Shown here: positions 49,680 to 64,000 of the stretch, piece by piece
How positions within the stretch are numbered: the first letter of the stretch is position 1
Layout of the letters: every line of letters starts with the position of its first letter
DNA from: Agaribacterium sp. ZY112
GTDB taxonomy: Bacteria; Pseudomonadota; Gammaproteobacteria; Pseudomonadales; Cellvibrionaceae
Assembly (NCBI RefSeq): GCF_041346925.1
Contig: NZ_CP166840.1
Coordinates: forward strand, 1,116,001 to 1,180,000
Length of the DNA stretch: 64,000 nt
Reading direction: 5' to 3'
Made by a program: the position numbers and the translations under genes
Notes under the pieces: generated by a model
The model's input: the letters and a program-made list of their open reading frames with translations, nothing else
Databases searched by the model: none
What the model was told of the DNA's origin: nothing

Positions 49680-52040
49680 ATGAAAGCTGACACAGCTGGA
49701 CTACTTACCAGGATGAAGGACAACCCGGTAATGCTGGCATTGATCGTTGTGCTTGTTACTTCCGTTGGGGTCATGGCATTTATCGCCTTTGTTCTGTTTC
49801 AGGATTCGAAACGAGATCAGAGCTATCAACAGCTCGTTGCTGATTTGAGGGCATCGTCCTTCCAGCTGACCTCTTTGTCTCGAGATGCAACTGCGGGTGA
49901 TGAACAGGCATTTGCCTCTTTATCAAACGTTGTTGAAGAGATGAGTCAAACTTGGCGCACGCTTAAAAGTAGCGACAATCAAACTCGCCTGCTTTTGAAT
50001 AATGAATTAGCAAGTTTTGATGCCGCTTGGAATTCAACGAGTAAAAACGCCAAGGTTATCACCGACAACAAAGATACCATTCTGTTTTTGCACAATGTTG
50101 CAACTACGCTGAACGAAGCGATTCCTCAGTTGCAGAGTGAGCATGATTTGATCGTAGAGATCCTGCTTGAAAATGAAGCACCGGCAGACCAAGTGGCGGT
50201 GGCACAAATGCAGAGTTGGCGAGCAGAGCGTATTGCTCGTAACGTCGATAAAATGCTACGCGGTGGCGGTGATGCAAACCTTGCGGCTGACCAATTTAAC
50301 CTTGATGCAAGTTTGTTTGGTAAGGTATTGGCGGGCATGGAAAAGGGGGATATCGCAATGGATATCACTCCTATTACAGATGAAGAAGCTAAAGAAAGTT
50401 TGACCGAAGTTGCTGAGCTGTTTGGCTTTGTAAGCGGTCAGGTACGAGACATTTTTGAAGCGTCTCCGGCATTATTCCAAGCGCGCCAAGCAGCTAACGG
50501 CATTCTTGATGAAAGTGCTAACTTACTACAAGCACTATCCGTCTTAAGTGATCGTATTACGGAACTGCCAGTAGAGCGGAAATTAAATACCACGGTATTA
50601 GCAGCAATAGCGGCAGTGGCTTTGTTATGTTTGTTAAGTATTGGTCTGATTCTAAATGGTTCAACTAAGCGCCGCTTGAAAGAAACTGCAGATACGAATG
50701 ATCGAAACCAAAACGCGATTTTACGTCTACTTGATGAGCTAGCCGATCTGGCAGATGGTGACTTAACCACTACAGCAACCGTAACTGAGGATTTCACAGG
50801 TGCGATTGCTGACTCAATTAACTACACCATTGACCAACTTCGTATTCTAGTTTCACGAATTAACGAAACCTCTGAGCGAGTTGTAGGATCATCTTCAGAT
50901 ACCCAGCAAACGGCACTTCACCTTGCCGAAGCTGCTGAGCATCAGGCGCAAGAAATTGCTGGAGCCTCTGCTGCGATTAACGAAATGGCGGTAACCATTG
51001 ACCAAGTATCTGCGAACGCCGCCGAATCAGCGGGTGTTGCGGAGCGATCAGTATCGATCGCGAAAAACGGCGCTAAAGTTGTACAAAATACAATTCATGG
51101 TATGGATACGATTCGTGAGCAGATTCAAGACACCTCGAAACGTATTAAGCGACTGGGTGAATCATCACAGGAAATTGGTGACATCGTTGGCTTGATTAAC
51201 GATATTGCTGACCAAACCAACATTCTTGCACTTAACGCGGCTATTCAGGCGTCGATGGCGGGTGATGCAGGTCGAGGCTTTGCGGTGGTTGCGGATGAGG
51301 TACAGCGACTTGCGGAACGTTCTGCTACAGCAACCAAACAGATCGAATCACTGGTTAAAACAATTCAGAACGATACTAACGAAGCAGTTATCTCGATGGA
51401 ACAAACCACTTCAGAGGTGGTACGTGGAGCACGCTTAGCACAGGATGCGGGTGTTGCACTCGAAGAGATTGAGACGGTATCTGCCAACCTTGCGGAATTG
51501 ATTCAGAATATTTCGAACGCTGCACGCCAGCAGGCTTCATCGGCCGGTCATATTTCTAATACGATGAATGTAATTCAGGAAATTACTTCACAGACTTCTG
51601 CTGGTACTAACGCTACCGCGAAGTCGATTGGTAACCTTTCAGAGTTAGCGACCGAGCTAAGTGAATCGGTATCGGGCTTTAAGCTTCCTCATGAAATGGA
51701 CGCTGATACTGAGTTGAGTGATGAAGCGGATTACGAAGCTGAGCCTGAACTTGCGACTCTTGATGAAGCAGATGATTTTGAAGAAAGCGTAGATCATGGG
51801 CCTGACTTGTCTGAAGAGGTTGCTTTGGATGAAGTTGAAACACTGACTGAGGTCGAAAGCTTTGATGCTGAGATAGAAACGCTTGATGAAGTTGAAGTGT
51901 TGGACGAAGAGGTTGAATCCTTTGATTTAACTGAAGCTGATGGCATAGATGACGAAAGCTTGGAATTGTCTGATGAAGAAATTTTCAGTGAATTTGAAGA
52001 AGCTTACGCAGAAGAAACTGACCCAGAGAAGAAAAGCTAA
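49680..52040 (+). CDS. pilJ: Methyl-accepting chemotaxis protein PilJ with acidic C-terminal tail
   Basis: About 786 residues. A membrane helix near residue 20-42 and another near 304-325 bound a long helical periplasmic region with two PilJ-type sensor repeats. HAMP follows, then the signalling hairpin with INDIADQTNILALNAAIQAS and the tip GDAGRGFAVVADEVQRLAER. After FKLPHEM (about residue 667) comes an extra acidic tail of about 115 residues rich in Asp/Glu, absent from the roughly 680-residue P. aeruginosa PilJ. ATG 49680 with GGGAG five bases upstream is preferred to TTG 49668. No NWETF-type tether is visible. Confidence 0.94.
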   Translation: MKADTAGLLTRMKDNPVMLALIVVLVTSVGVMAFIAFVLFQDSKRDQSYQQLVADLRASSFQLTSLSRDATAGDEQAFASLSNVVEEMSQTWRTLKSSDNQTRLLLNNELASFDAAWNSTSKNAKVITDNKDTILFLHNVATTLNEAIPQLQSEHDLIVEILLENEAPADQVAVAQMQSWRAERIARNVDKMLRGGGDANLAADQFNLDASLFGKVLAGMEKGDIAMDITPITDEEAKESLTEVAELFGFVSGQVRDIFEASPALFQARQAANGILDESANLLQALSVLSDRITELPVERKLNTTVLAAIAAVALLCLLSIGLILNGSTKRRLKETADTNDRNQNAILRLLDELADLADGDLTTTATVTEDFTGAIADSINYTIDQLRILVSRINETSERVVGSSSDTQQTALHLAEAAEHQAQEIAGASAAINEMAVTIDQVSANAAESAGVAERSVSIAKNGAKVVQNTIHGMDTIREQIQDTSKRIKRLGESSQEIGDIVGLINDIADQTNILALNAAIQASMAGDAGRGFAVVADEVQRLAERSATATKQIESLVKTIQNDTNEAVISMEQTTSEVVRGARLAQDAGVALEEIETVSANLAELIQNISNAARQQASSAGHISNTMNVIQEITSQTSAGTNATAKSIGNLSELATELSESVSGFKLPHEMDADTELSDEADYEAEPELATLDEADDFEESVDHGPDLSEEVALDEVETLTEVESFDAEIETLDEVEVLDEEVESFDLTEADGIDDESLELSDEEIFSEFEEAYAEETDPEKKS

Positions 52041-52067
52041 ATTGACGTATAGCTGAAGTTGTAACCG

Positions 52068-52928
52068 ATGTCTTGGACTTATGAACGTGCGCCAGTATTA
52101 AGTGATAGTCAGTTTGCCATGTGGAGCCAGCTGCTTGAACTACGTGTGGGCATTAGTCTTGGTCAGCATCAGCGTCAATTTCTCCAAAGCCAAGTAAGCA
52201 TGCGTATGCGTGAGCTTGGGGAGGAGAGTTTCTCGGACTATTTTCACAAAGTTACTGACGCACCCAATGCGCAGCTCGAGTGGGCTATTTTAATTGATCG
52301 CTTAGTGGTGAAAGAAACAACTTTCTTTCGCCACAAACCCTCACTCAATTTTGTAGGTCAGCACCTACAAGAGCGTTTAGCTAGGGGCGCAGCTAAAAGC
52401 TCTTATGATATTTGGAGTTTGGCTTGTGCAAGCGGCGAAGAGCCATATTCGTTAGCAATGGTTGCTAACGAATGTTATAGGCAGGCTTCACAGGGACCTA
52501 ATTTCAGTATTACTGCGACGGATGTGAGTCGTGTTGCACTTGCGCTAGCAAAATCAGCGTGTTATCCGGAGAGAAAGCTTGAATTTGTACCACAGTCGTA
52601 CCGGAAGAAATACTTTGTGGAAAACAGCGCTGGACAGTTTCAGTTTCAGCATCCTGTGACAGAGAGAATGTGTTTTTCATGCGGCAATATTCTCAACCTC
52701 GATGACATGCCAATGTTCGAGTTTGATGTGATTTTTTGTCAAAACCTATTGGTGTACTTTCAGCAAGAATTAAGAAAGAAACTGCTGGATTCATTAGTAG
52801 AGAAATTAAAACCAGGCGCGATCCTGGTCATTGGCTTAGGTGAAGTGACTACCTGGGTTAATGACGCAGTTGAGCGAGTTCAACGCGCCGATGTGCAGGC
52901 TTACATTAAGTCTGCAGACAATAATTAA
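52068..52928 (+). CDS. pilK: CheR-type methyltransferase PilK
   Basis: A 286-residue chemoreceptor methyltransferase. It has the N-terminal CheR helical domain (about 15-80), then VKETTFFRHKPSLNFV, the SAM-binding WSLACASGEEPYSLAMV, ATDVSRVALALAKSACYPER and FDVIFCQNLLVYF, where the usual RNVLIYF-type motif is changed to QNLLVYF. It methylates glutamates in PilJ. 27 bases separate it from pilJ and 17 from chpA. Confidence 0.94.
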   Translation: MSWTYERAPVLSDSQFAMWSQLLELRVGISLGQHQRQFLQSQVSMRMRELGEESFSDYFHKVTDAPNAQLEWAILIDRLVVKETTFFRHKPSLNFVGQHLQERLARGAAKSSYDIWSLACASGEEPYSLAMVANECYRQASQGPNFSITATDVSRVALALAKSACYPERKLEFVPQSYRKKYFVENSAGQFQFQHPVTERMCFSCGNILNLDDMPMFEFDVIFCQNLLVYFQQELRKKLLDSLVEKLKPGAILVIGLGEVTTWVNDAVERVQRADVQAYIKSADNN

Positions 52929-52945
52929 GGCAGAAGGGCTAGCCG

Positions 52946-59834
<6,889 letters not shown>

Positions 59835-59854
<20 letters not shown>

Positions 59855-60767
59855 TTACAGTGAGCAGTCTGAGCTAAAGCTCGGTCTGCTTGCCGACTCC
59901 TCTAGGGAGCTGGGCACACTGGTATCACTTGTTCGAGAAACTGATCATAAGATCGTTTGCTCCGCCTCTACACGCACTTATTCCCTGCCTTTACGTAATG
60001 ATGTCGATGCTTGGGTGCTACGTATTGCAGATCACTGCGACAAAACAGACGCCATTATAGAATGGTTGACGGAACATGATGTTCCTATGGTTGTAGAAGA
60101 CGTGAATACGGCTAACTCCATCAGTGCACAATGGTTAGATAGCAAAATTCGCGATTGTGTATCGGCTTATCGAAGGCCGCATTCAGCTAACAGTAAACCG
60201 GAACAGGTTTGGGTATTGGCGGCGTCAACGGGTGGACCCGAAGCTCTGGCAGAATTTTTTAATGGTCTAGTTGGGGCCGAGGCTTTTACCTTTATTGTTG
60301 CGCAGCATATCGATGAGCGAGCTTTGCCTTCTCTATTTACAGCTCTGCGTCGCAATACTCATTTTCCGGTTACACTTTGTCGCTCTGGTGAGAGTTTGGA
60401 GGCCGGCCATGTCTATGTCGTCTCTCCAGACAACGAATTTAGCTTGAGCCACAATAGGCGAGTGGTGCTCACCGGTGAGGCTTGGAAAGGGCTTTATCGC
60501 CCTTCGATTAACCAAGTAATTGCCAAGGTCGCTAAAGCCTATCGCCAGCAAGCCGGCGTTATTATCTTTAGTGGTATGGGTGATGATGGCGCGGATGCGG
60601 TATCTATGATGGGGGCTTATGGTGGCCAGGTGCTTATCCAAGATCTAGCAAGTTGTACTATTGATAGTATGCCGCGCTCTGTGCAAAGCACGGGCTTGGT
60701 AAATTACAGTGGTGATAGCCAGGCCTTGGCCAAATATATTTCTAAGCGAGCAAAAGCTGCTCGTTAG
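59835..60767 (+). CDS. chpB: CheB-type methylesterase ChpB
   Basis: A 310-residue protein. The N-terminal 120 residues look like a receiver that has lost its acidic pocket (LGLLADSSRELGTLVSLV). The C-terminal esterase domain is complete: catalytic serine in VLAASTGGPEAL, histidine in VAQHIDERALPS and aspartate in SGMGDDGADA, plus GHVYVVSPDNE. It removes methyl groups from PilJ, opposing PilK. The start overlaps the end of chpA by 20 bases. Activation by phosphorylation seems unlikely. Confidence 0.93.
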
Positions 60768-60784
60768 TTTAAAGTGGAGACACT

Positions 60785-61258
60785 ATGAGTAATGAAGAGC
60801 TAGAAGTGGGCACTGATATAAAATGTATGGTGTTGCCTATGGTTGAATCTGAGGTGTTACTGCCAAGTATTTCAGTGGCAGAGTTGGCCGCTATTCAGCC
60901 TTTTGATATTAAACCTAATACTCCTGATTGGTTTTTAGGTTATTACCCGTGGCGTAACTTGCGAGTGCCCGTTTTAAGTTATGAAACATTGAATAATCAG
61001 TGTTCTCCTAAGTTAAGTGCGGACGGTCGCGTGGTTATTCTGAATGCAACAGGTGTCAGTGAAGACCTGCCTTTTATTAGTATCTTGTGCCAAGGTGTGC
61101 CGGAAGACCTGAGCGTACGTGAAGCGGCTATTGAAGAGAGTGAAGAGTTTGCACGTGAGTATGAACTCATGGCTGTAAACGTAGCTGGGAAAAGCTTATT
61201 GGTGCCTGATATAGAAAAAATTGAGCAGGCGATTCTTGGTTTAAATATCCGTATTTAA
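60785..61258 (+). CDS. chpC: CheW-like adaptor ChpC
   Basis: A 157-residue CheW-related protein: CMVLPMVESEVLLPSISVAE, then IKPNTPDWFLGYYPWRNLRV and VPVLSYETLN match ChpC. It has the CheW strand order but diverges in the interaction loop. In Pseudomonas ChpC links additional receptors to the Pil-Chp pathway. Last gene of the operon, followed by a strong hairpin shared with convergent hslO. Confidence 0.9.
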   Translation: MSNEELEVGTDIKCMVLPMVESEVLLPSISVAELAAIQPFDIKPNTPDWFLGYYPWRNLRVPVLSYETLNNQCSPKLSADGRVVILNATGVSEDLPFISILCQGVPEDLSVREAAIEESEEFAREYELMAVNVAGKSLLVPDIEKIEQAILGLNIRI

Positions 61259-61265
61259 TAGGCCA

Positions 61266-61297
61266 GAGCTTGGCAATAGCGCCAAGCTCACTGGTTT
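61266..61297. terminator. Terminator hairpin between chpC and hslO
   Basis: GAGCTTGGC (61266-61274) and GCCAAGCTC (61281-61289) form a perfect nine-base-pair stem with a six-base loop, followed by a short T-run and a second small CTGG/CCAG hairpin. The T-run is short, so the strength is uncertain. Confidence 0.7.
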
Positions 61298-61312
61298 ACC
61301 AGCAAGGGCAAG

Positions 61313-62233
61313 TTAGTGGCGCTTGCCTAATTCCTTTTTAAAACCCTCTAGTTGGGTTTTATCAAAATGGTAGTTACTGCCACAAAATTGGCAGCTCATA
61401 TCGACTTTACCCTGCTCATCAATCAAGGCCTGTAGCTCGACCTCACCCAGTGTCTTAATTGCATTGGCACTGCGCTCTTTTGAGCAGTGGCAGCGAAAGC
61501 TTAGTTGTTTAGGTGGAAAAACCCGGCACTGTAGTTCGTGATATAGGCGGTAGAGTAAGGTTGGGTGATCTAGGTCTAAGGCCTCTTCCGCCTTTGTTGT
61601 GGAAGCCAAGTGTCGTGCGGTTTGCCAGTTTTCTTCTCGTTGTTCTTCGTCTTTGACTAATTGAGCTGGTAGGCACTGTAAAAAAATACCACCGGCTTTA
61701 TTCTCGTTTGCAAAGAGCTTGAAGTAAGTAGGTAATTGCTCACTTTGGCTGAAGTAATGCTGTAAACACTCGGCTAAATCAGCCCCATCTAAAGGCACAA
61801 TACCTTGGTAGCGCTTCCCCTTGTCTGGATCGATGGTAATACTCAATACACCGCCACCCAATAGAGCGGCAAGAGGTAAGAGTTCATTGCTATCGGATTG
61901 CACAAGGCTTTGTTGTTCATCGACTTGGGCGAAGCCGCGAACATGTCCTTTGGAATTTGCTTCGGCCATAATCAGTGGCAAAGGGCCATTGCTGCGGGCT
62001 TGTAACGTAATCGTGCCTTCAAATTTCAACATGTCTGCAACTAATGCAGCGGCAGCCATAAATTCGCCATAAAGAGGCAGAAAAACTTTAGGTAGGTTCT
62101 GTGGGCTTGCAGCTTGCTGGAAGCTTTGCTCTAAAGTGACAAGCTCGCCACGAAGGTCGCTATCGTCAAATAAGAAGCGGTGTATAAGGTCTATTTGTTG
62201 GTCTGAGCTCATAAAAACTGGTCTGCTGGTCAA
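61313..62233 (-). CDS. hslO: Redox-regulated chaperone Hsp33
   Basis: A 306-residue holdase activated by oxidation. The zinc-binding redox switch is intact near the C-terminus: FRCHCSKERS supplies the CxC pair and MSCQFCGSNYHFD the CxxC pair. The N-terminal part has DLRGELVTLEQSFQQA and the family's GGGVLSITID strand. Clustered with hslR and a yrfG-type gene as in E. coli. Converges on chpC. Confidence 0.96.
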   Translation of the reverse strand: MTSRPVFMSSDQQIDLIHRFLFDDSDLRGELVTLEQSFQQAASPQNLPKVFLPLYGEFMAAAALVADMLKFEGTITLQARSNGPLPLIMAEANSKGHVRGFAQVDEQQSLVQSDSNELLPLAALLGGGVLSITIDPDKGKRYQGIVPLDGADLAECLQHYFSQSEQLPTYFKLFANENKAGGIFLQCLPAQLVKDEEQREENWQTARHLASTTKAEEALDLDHPTLLYRLYHELQCRVFPPKQLSFRCHCSKERSANAIKTLGEVELQALIDEQGKVDMSCQFCGSNYHFDKTQLEGFKKELGKRH

Positions 62234-62274
62234 TTGGGCGCAATTCTGCAGAATCGCAGCTGCGCTGTCGAGTG

Positions 62275-62682
62275 CTATTCGGAATCGAGAATCACACGCT
62301 TAAAGCGATGAATGTGGCGGCGCTGGCGTGTATTGGGCTTTCCTGCAGGGCGCTCAGTAAATTGCTGGCTGGCACGGCGCTGTTCGGCAATGGCCTCACG
62401 TTTTTTAATGCTCTCTTCGGTTTCTTCATAGAGCGTAGTGGCGATACTTGCCGGCCCACGTTTATCGCTTAGGGCAAGTACAGTGACTTCTTTTTCATCA
62501 AAGCCTTGGCGTAAAACAATGCTGCAACCAACTTCTATTTCTTTGCTGGCTTTGACTCGGCTGCCCTCAATATGAACTTTTCCGCCATCTATCGCTTGTT
62601 TGGCAATAGAGCGGGTTTTATAAAAGCGGGCGGCCCAGAGCCATTTATCGATACGAACTTTGTTTAATGGCGTGTTGGACAT
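62275..62682 (-). CDS. hslR: Ribosome-associated heat shock protein Hsp15
   Basis: A 135-residue S4-domain RNA-binding protein: VRIDKWLWAARFYKTRSIAK begins the S4 fold and GKVHIEGSRVKASKEIEVGC completes it. The basic C-terminal tail is typical. It recycles free 50S subunits carrying a stalled nascent chain. Its start overlaps the end of the yrfG-type gene by 19 bases, and 41 bases separate it from hslO. Confidence 0.95.
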   Translation of the reverse strand: MSNTPLNKVRIDKWLWAARFYKTRSIAKQAIDGGKVHIEGSRVKASKEIEVGCSIVLRQGFDEKEVTVLALSDKRGPASIATTLYEETEESIKKREAIAEQRRASQQFTERPAGKPNTRQRRHIHRFKRVILDSE

Positions 62683-63350
62683 ACTGACTCATTTTCTAGT
62701 TCAGGAAGCAGCTCATCAAAATCAGAGACACCAATAAAGGGGCCGCTGTCGTGTGCTGGTTTTTGGCTGTCTGGGCGAGTAATACAAACGAGATGTTTGA
62801 TGCCGTAACTTTGCCCGCTTTTTAATATGCGTGGACTGTCATCAATAAATACGCTGCGTTTAGGGTCAAAGGGCTCTTCCAATTGCAACTGCTGCCAAAA
62901 GCGTAAATCTTCTTTAGGGCTTTGAAACTGATGAGAGCTAATAATAATATCTAGCCAGCGGTCTATTTCGGTCACCTGCATCTTTAACTCAAGACCTGCC
63001 GGATGGCTGTTGGTGATTAACACCAGTTTCTTACCTTGTTTCTTAAGAGCTTGTAAAAAGCGCTCGGCATGGGGGCGAATCTGAATTTTGTGTTTGATCT
63101 CGTGTTTAAGAGCAGGGATATCCATACGCATCAGCTCAGACCAGTGATCTAAACAATACCACTGCAAGGTGCCTTCAAGCGCAGCAATCTTTTGGTGTAT
63201 ATGTTCTTGAGCCTCTTCAAGCGGCACGTTATGTGCGTCACTATAGCGTTGCGGTAAATGGTGTAGCCAAAAATAATTGTCAAAATGCAGGTCAAGCAGG
63301 GTGCCATCCATATCTAGAAGCACGGTATCGATGTTTTGCCAGTCAATCAT
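62664..63350 (-). CDS. yrfG: HAD-family GMP/IMP nucleotidase, YrfG-like
   Basis: A 228-residue HAD phosphatase: motif I VLLDMDGTLLDLHFDNYFWL, motif II LVLITNSHPAG, motif III lysine in QSPKEDLRFW and motif IV SVFIDDSPRIL. The DLHFDNYFW segment in motif I is characteristic of the YrfG group, which dephosphorylates GMP and IMP. Gene order with hslR-hslO matches E. coli. Divergent from nudE with only 59 bases between starts. Confidence 0.92.
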   Translation of the reverse strand: MIDWQNIDTVLLDMDGTLLDLHFDNYFWLHHLPQRYSDAHNVPLEEAQEHIHQKIAALEGTLQWYCLDHWSELMRMDIPALKHEIKHKIQIRPHAERFLQALKKQGKKLVLITNSHPAGLELKMQVTEIDRWLDIIISSHQFQSPKEDLRFWQQLQLEEPFDPKRSVFIDDSPRILKSGQSYGIKHLVCITRPDSQKPAHDSGPFIGVSDFDELLPELENESVCPTRH

Positions 63351-63409
63351 AGTTATCGGTCACTTATGGGCGCTATAATCAGCCGTTCAGATCATAAAGG
63401 AATACCATT

Positions 63410-63958
63410 ATGCCCGAGCTGCCGCAGATACTCACTCGCCGCCCAGTATGCAACGGACGCCTATTCAAGGTCGAGGCCGCTGATATACGATTCAGCAATG
63501 GTGAAGAGCGTGAATATGAATATTTACGATCAAATGGCCCCGCGGCTGTTATTGTTGCTGCCATTACAGACGATGATGAGGTTATTCTAATCCAAGAATA
63601 CGGTATTGGCATTCATGGTTATGAATGGGGCCTACCTAAAGGCCGTGTTGATCAAGGTGAAAGTCATATAGAGGCCGCTAACCGAGAATTAAAAGAGGAA
63701 GCTGGGTTTGGGGCGCGTGAGCTTACTTTATTGAAGTGTATGACTCAGAGCCCTAACTACATGCAGCACAAAACGCAGATCGTATTGGCGCAAGGTTTAT
63801 ATGCCGAATCGTTAGAGGGGGATGAGCCCGAGCCGCTAGCCGTTCAAACATTCAAGCTTGATGATATTGGAGAGCTTGTCGCTCGTGCCGATATCACCGA
63901 GGCAAGGACGATAGCGGCGCTTTACCTAGCCCGAGATTATGTACGTTCCCAGAAGTAA
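63410..63958 (+). CDS. nudE: ADP compounds hydrolase NudE
   Basis: A 182-residue Nudix hydrolase with a perfect Nudix box, GRVDQGESHIEAANRELKEE then AG, that binds divalent metal. The N-terminal half RPVCNGRLFKVEAADIRFSN and AITDDDEVILIQEYGIGIHG fits NudE, which cleaves ADP-ribose, Ap3A and NADH. The neighbouring yrfG-hslR-hslO genes strengthen the assignment. The 42 bases after the stop are too short to show the next gene. Confidence 0.93.
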   Translation: MPELPQILTRRPVCNGRLFKVEAADIRFSNGEEREYEYLRSNGPAAVIVAAITDDDEVILIQEYGIGIHGYEWGLPKGRVDQGESHIEAANRELKEEAGFGARELTLLKCMTQSPNYMQHKTQIVLAQGLYAESLEGDEPEPLAVQTFKLDDIGELVARADITEARTIAALYLARDYVRSQK

Positions 63959-64000
63959 TCAAGTACTTACCCACTAGGTTCTAGGGCTTATTTTATTCTG

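Noticed and set aside
63972..64000. Terminator after nudE
   Set aside because: The CTAG/CTAG pairing is only four bases and the window ends before a U-tract can be judged.

Overview
The window reads as core chromosome of a marine-type gammaproteobacterium close to the Cellvibrionales (Teredinibacter/Saccharophagus/Cellvibrio-like). This is inferred from a Pseudomonas-type rdgB-metW-metX-yggT-proC-yggS-pilT-pilU / ruvX-yqgE-tonB-gshB / pilGHIJK-chpABC arrangement, a PomAB-like stator pair, a flavin-dependent halogenase next to a SapC-like gene, and an HNH protein of a kind I associate with that group. I saw no tRNA, rRNA, insertion sequence, prophage or CRISPR array. Coding density is very high and only one gap exceeds 300 bases (35547-36088).

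Layout. 1-1149: the end of a type II secretion operon (gspM, cut by the window edge, then gspN), followed by a periplasmic ApbE flavin transferase. 2250-11434: a tightly overlapping nine-gene operon: an exported protein of unknown fold, a large periplasmic TPR protein, two TPR lipoproteins, a small exported protein, an ExbB/TolQ-type protein, two ExbD/TolR-type proteins and a TonB-like protein with an AgmX/PglI-type C-terminal domain. It resembles the energised part of Myxococcus Glt/Agl gliding machinery more than a nutrient-uptake TonB system, and a CRP-like box with a -10 hexamer sits in front of it. 11451-12811: GIY-YIG protein, DUF6122 membrane protein, hexapeptide acyltransferase. 13027-16337 and 23359-26404: two look-alike modules, each a histidine kinase plus a receiver-DUF3369 regulator, one ending in an intact HD-GYP and the other in a GGDEF domain that has lost its signature. 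Between them lie the halogenase/SapC pair, an ABC exporter, yjbQ, a SlyD-like isomerase and a HAD phosphatase.

26478-33011, mostly leftward: 5-oxoprolinase genes pxpABC, dtd, prolyl aminopeptidase, tatCBA, hisE, hisI, xseB. 33206-35546: a Na+-type stator pair motAB followed by a PilZ-domain gene. 36089-37662: an HNH protein and an SMP-30 lactonase. 37690-47950: the rdgB to gshB block, interrupted by the rightward pilT-pilU retraction ATPases. 48235-61258: the complete Pil-Chp chemosensory operon pilGHIJK-chpABC controlling type IV pili, including a 2302-residue hybrid kinase ChpA. 61313-63958: hslO, hslR, a yrfG-type nucleotidase and nudE.

Functional theme. Much of the window serves surface behaviour and envelope energy transduction: pilus retraction and its chemosensory control, a TonB3-like protein, a flagellar stator pair with a PilZ partner, two cyclic-di-GMP-type regulator modules, and the TPR/ExbB/ExbD/AgmX operon. 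CRP/Vfr-like boxes lie in front of that operon and between gshB and pilG, suggesting, but not proving, shared cAMP-receptor control.
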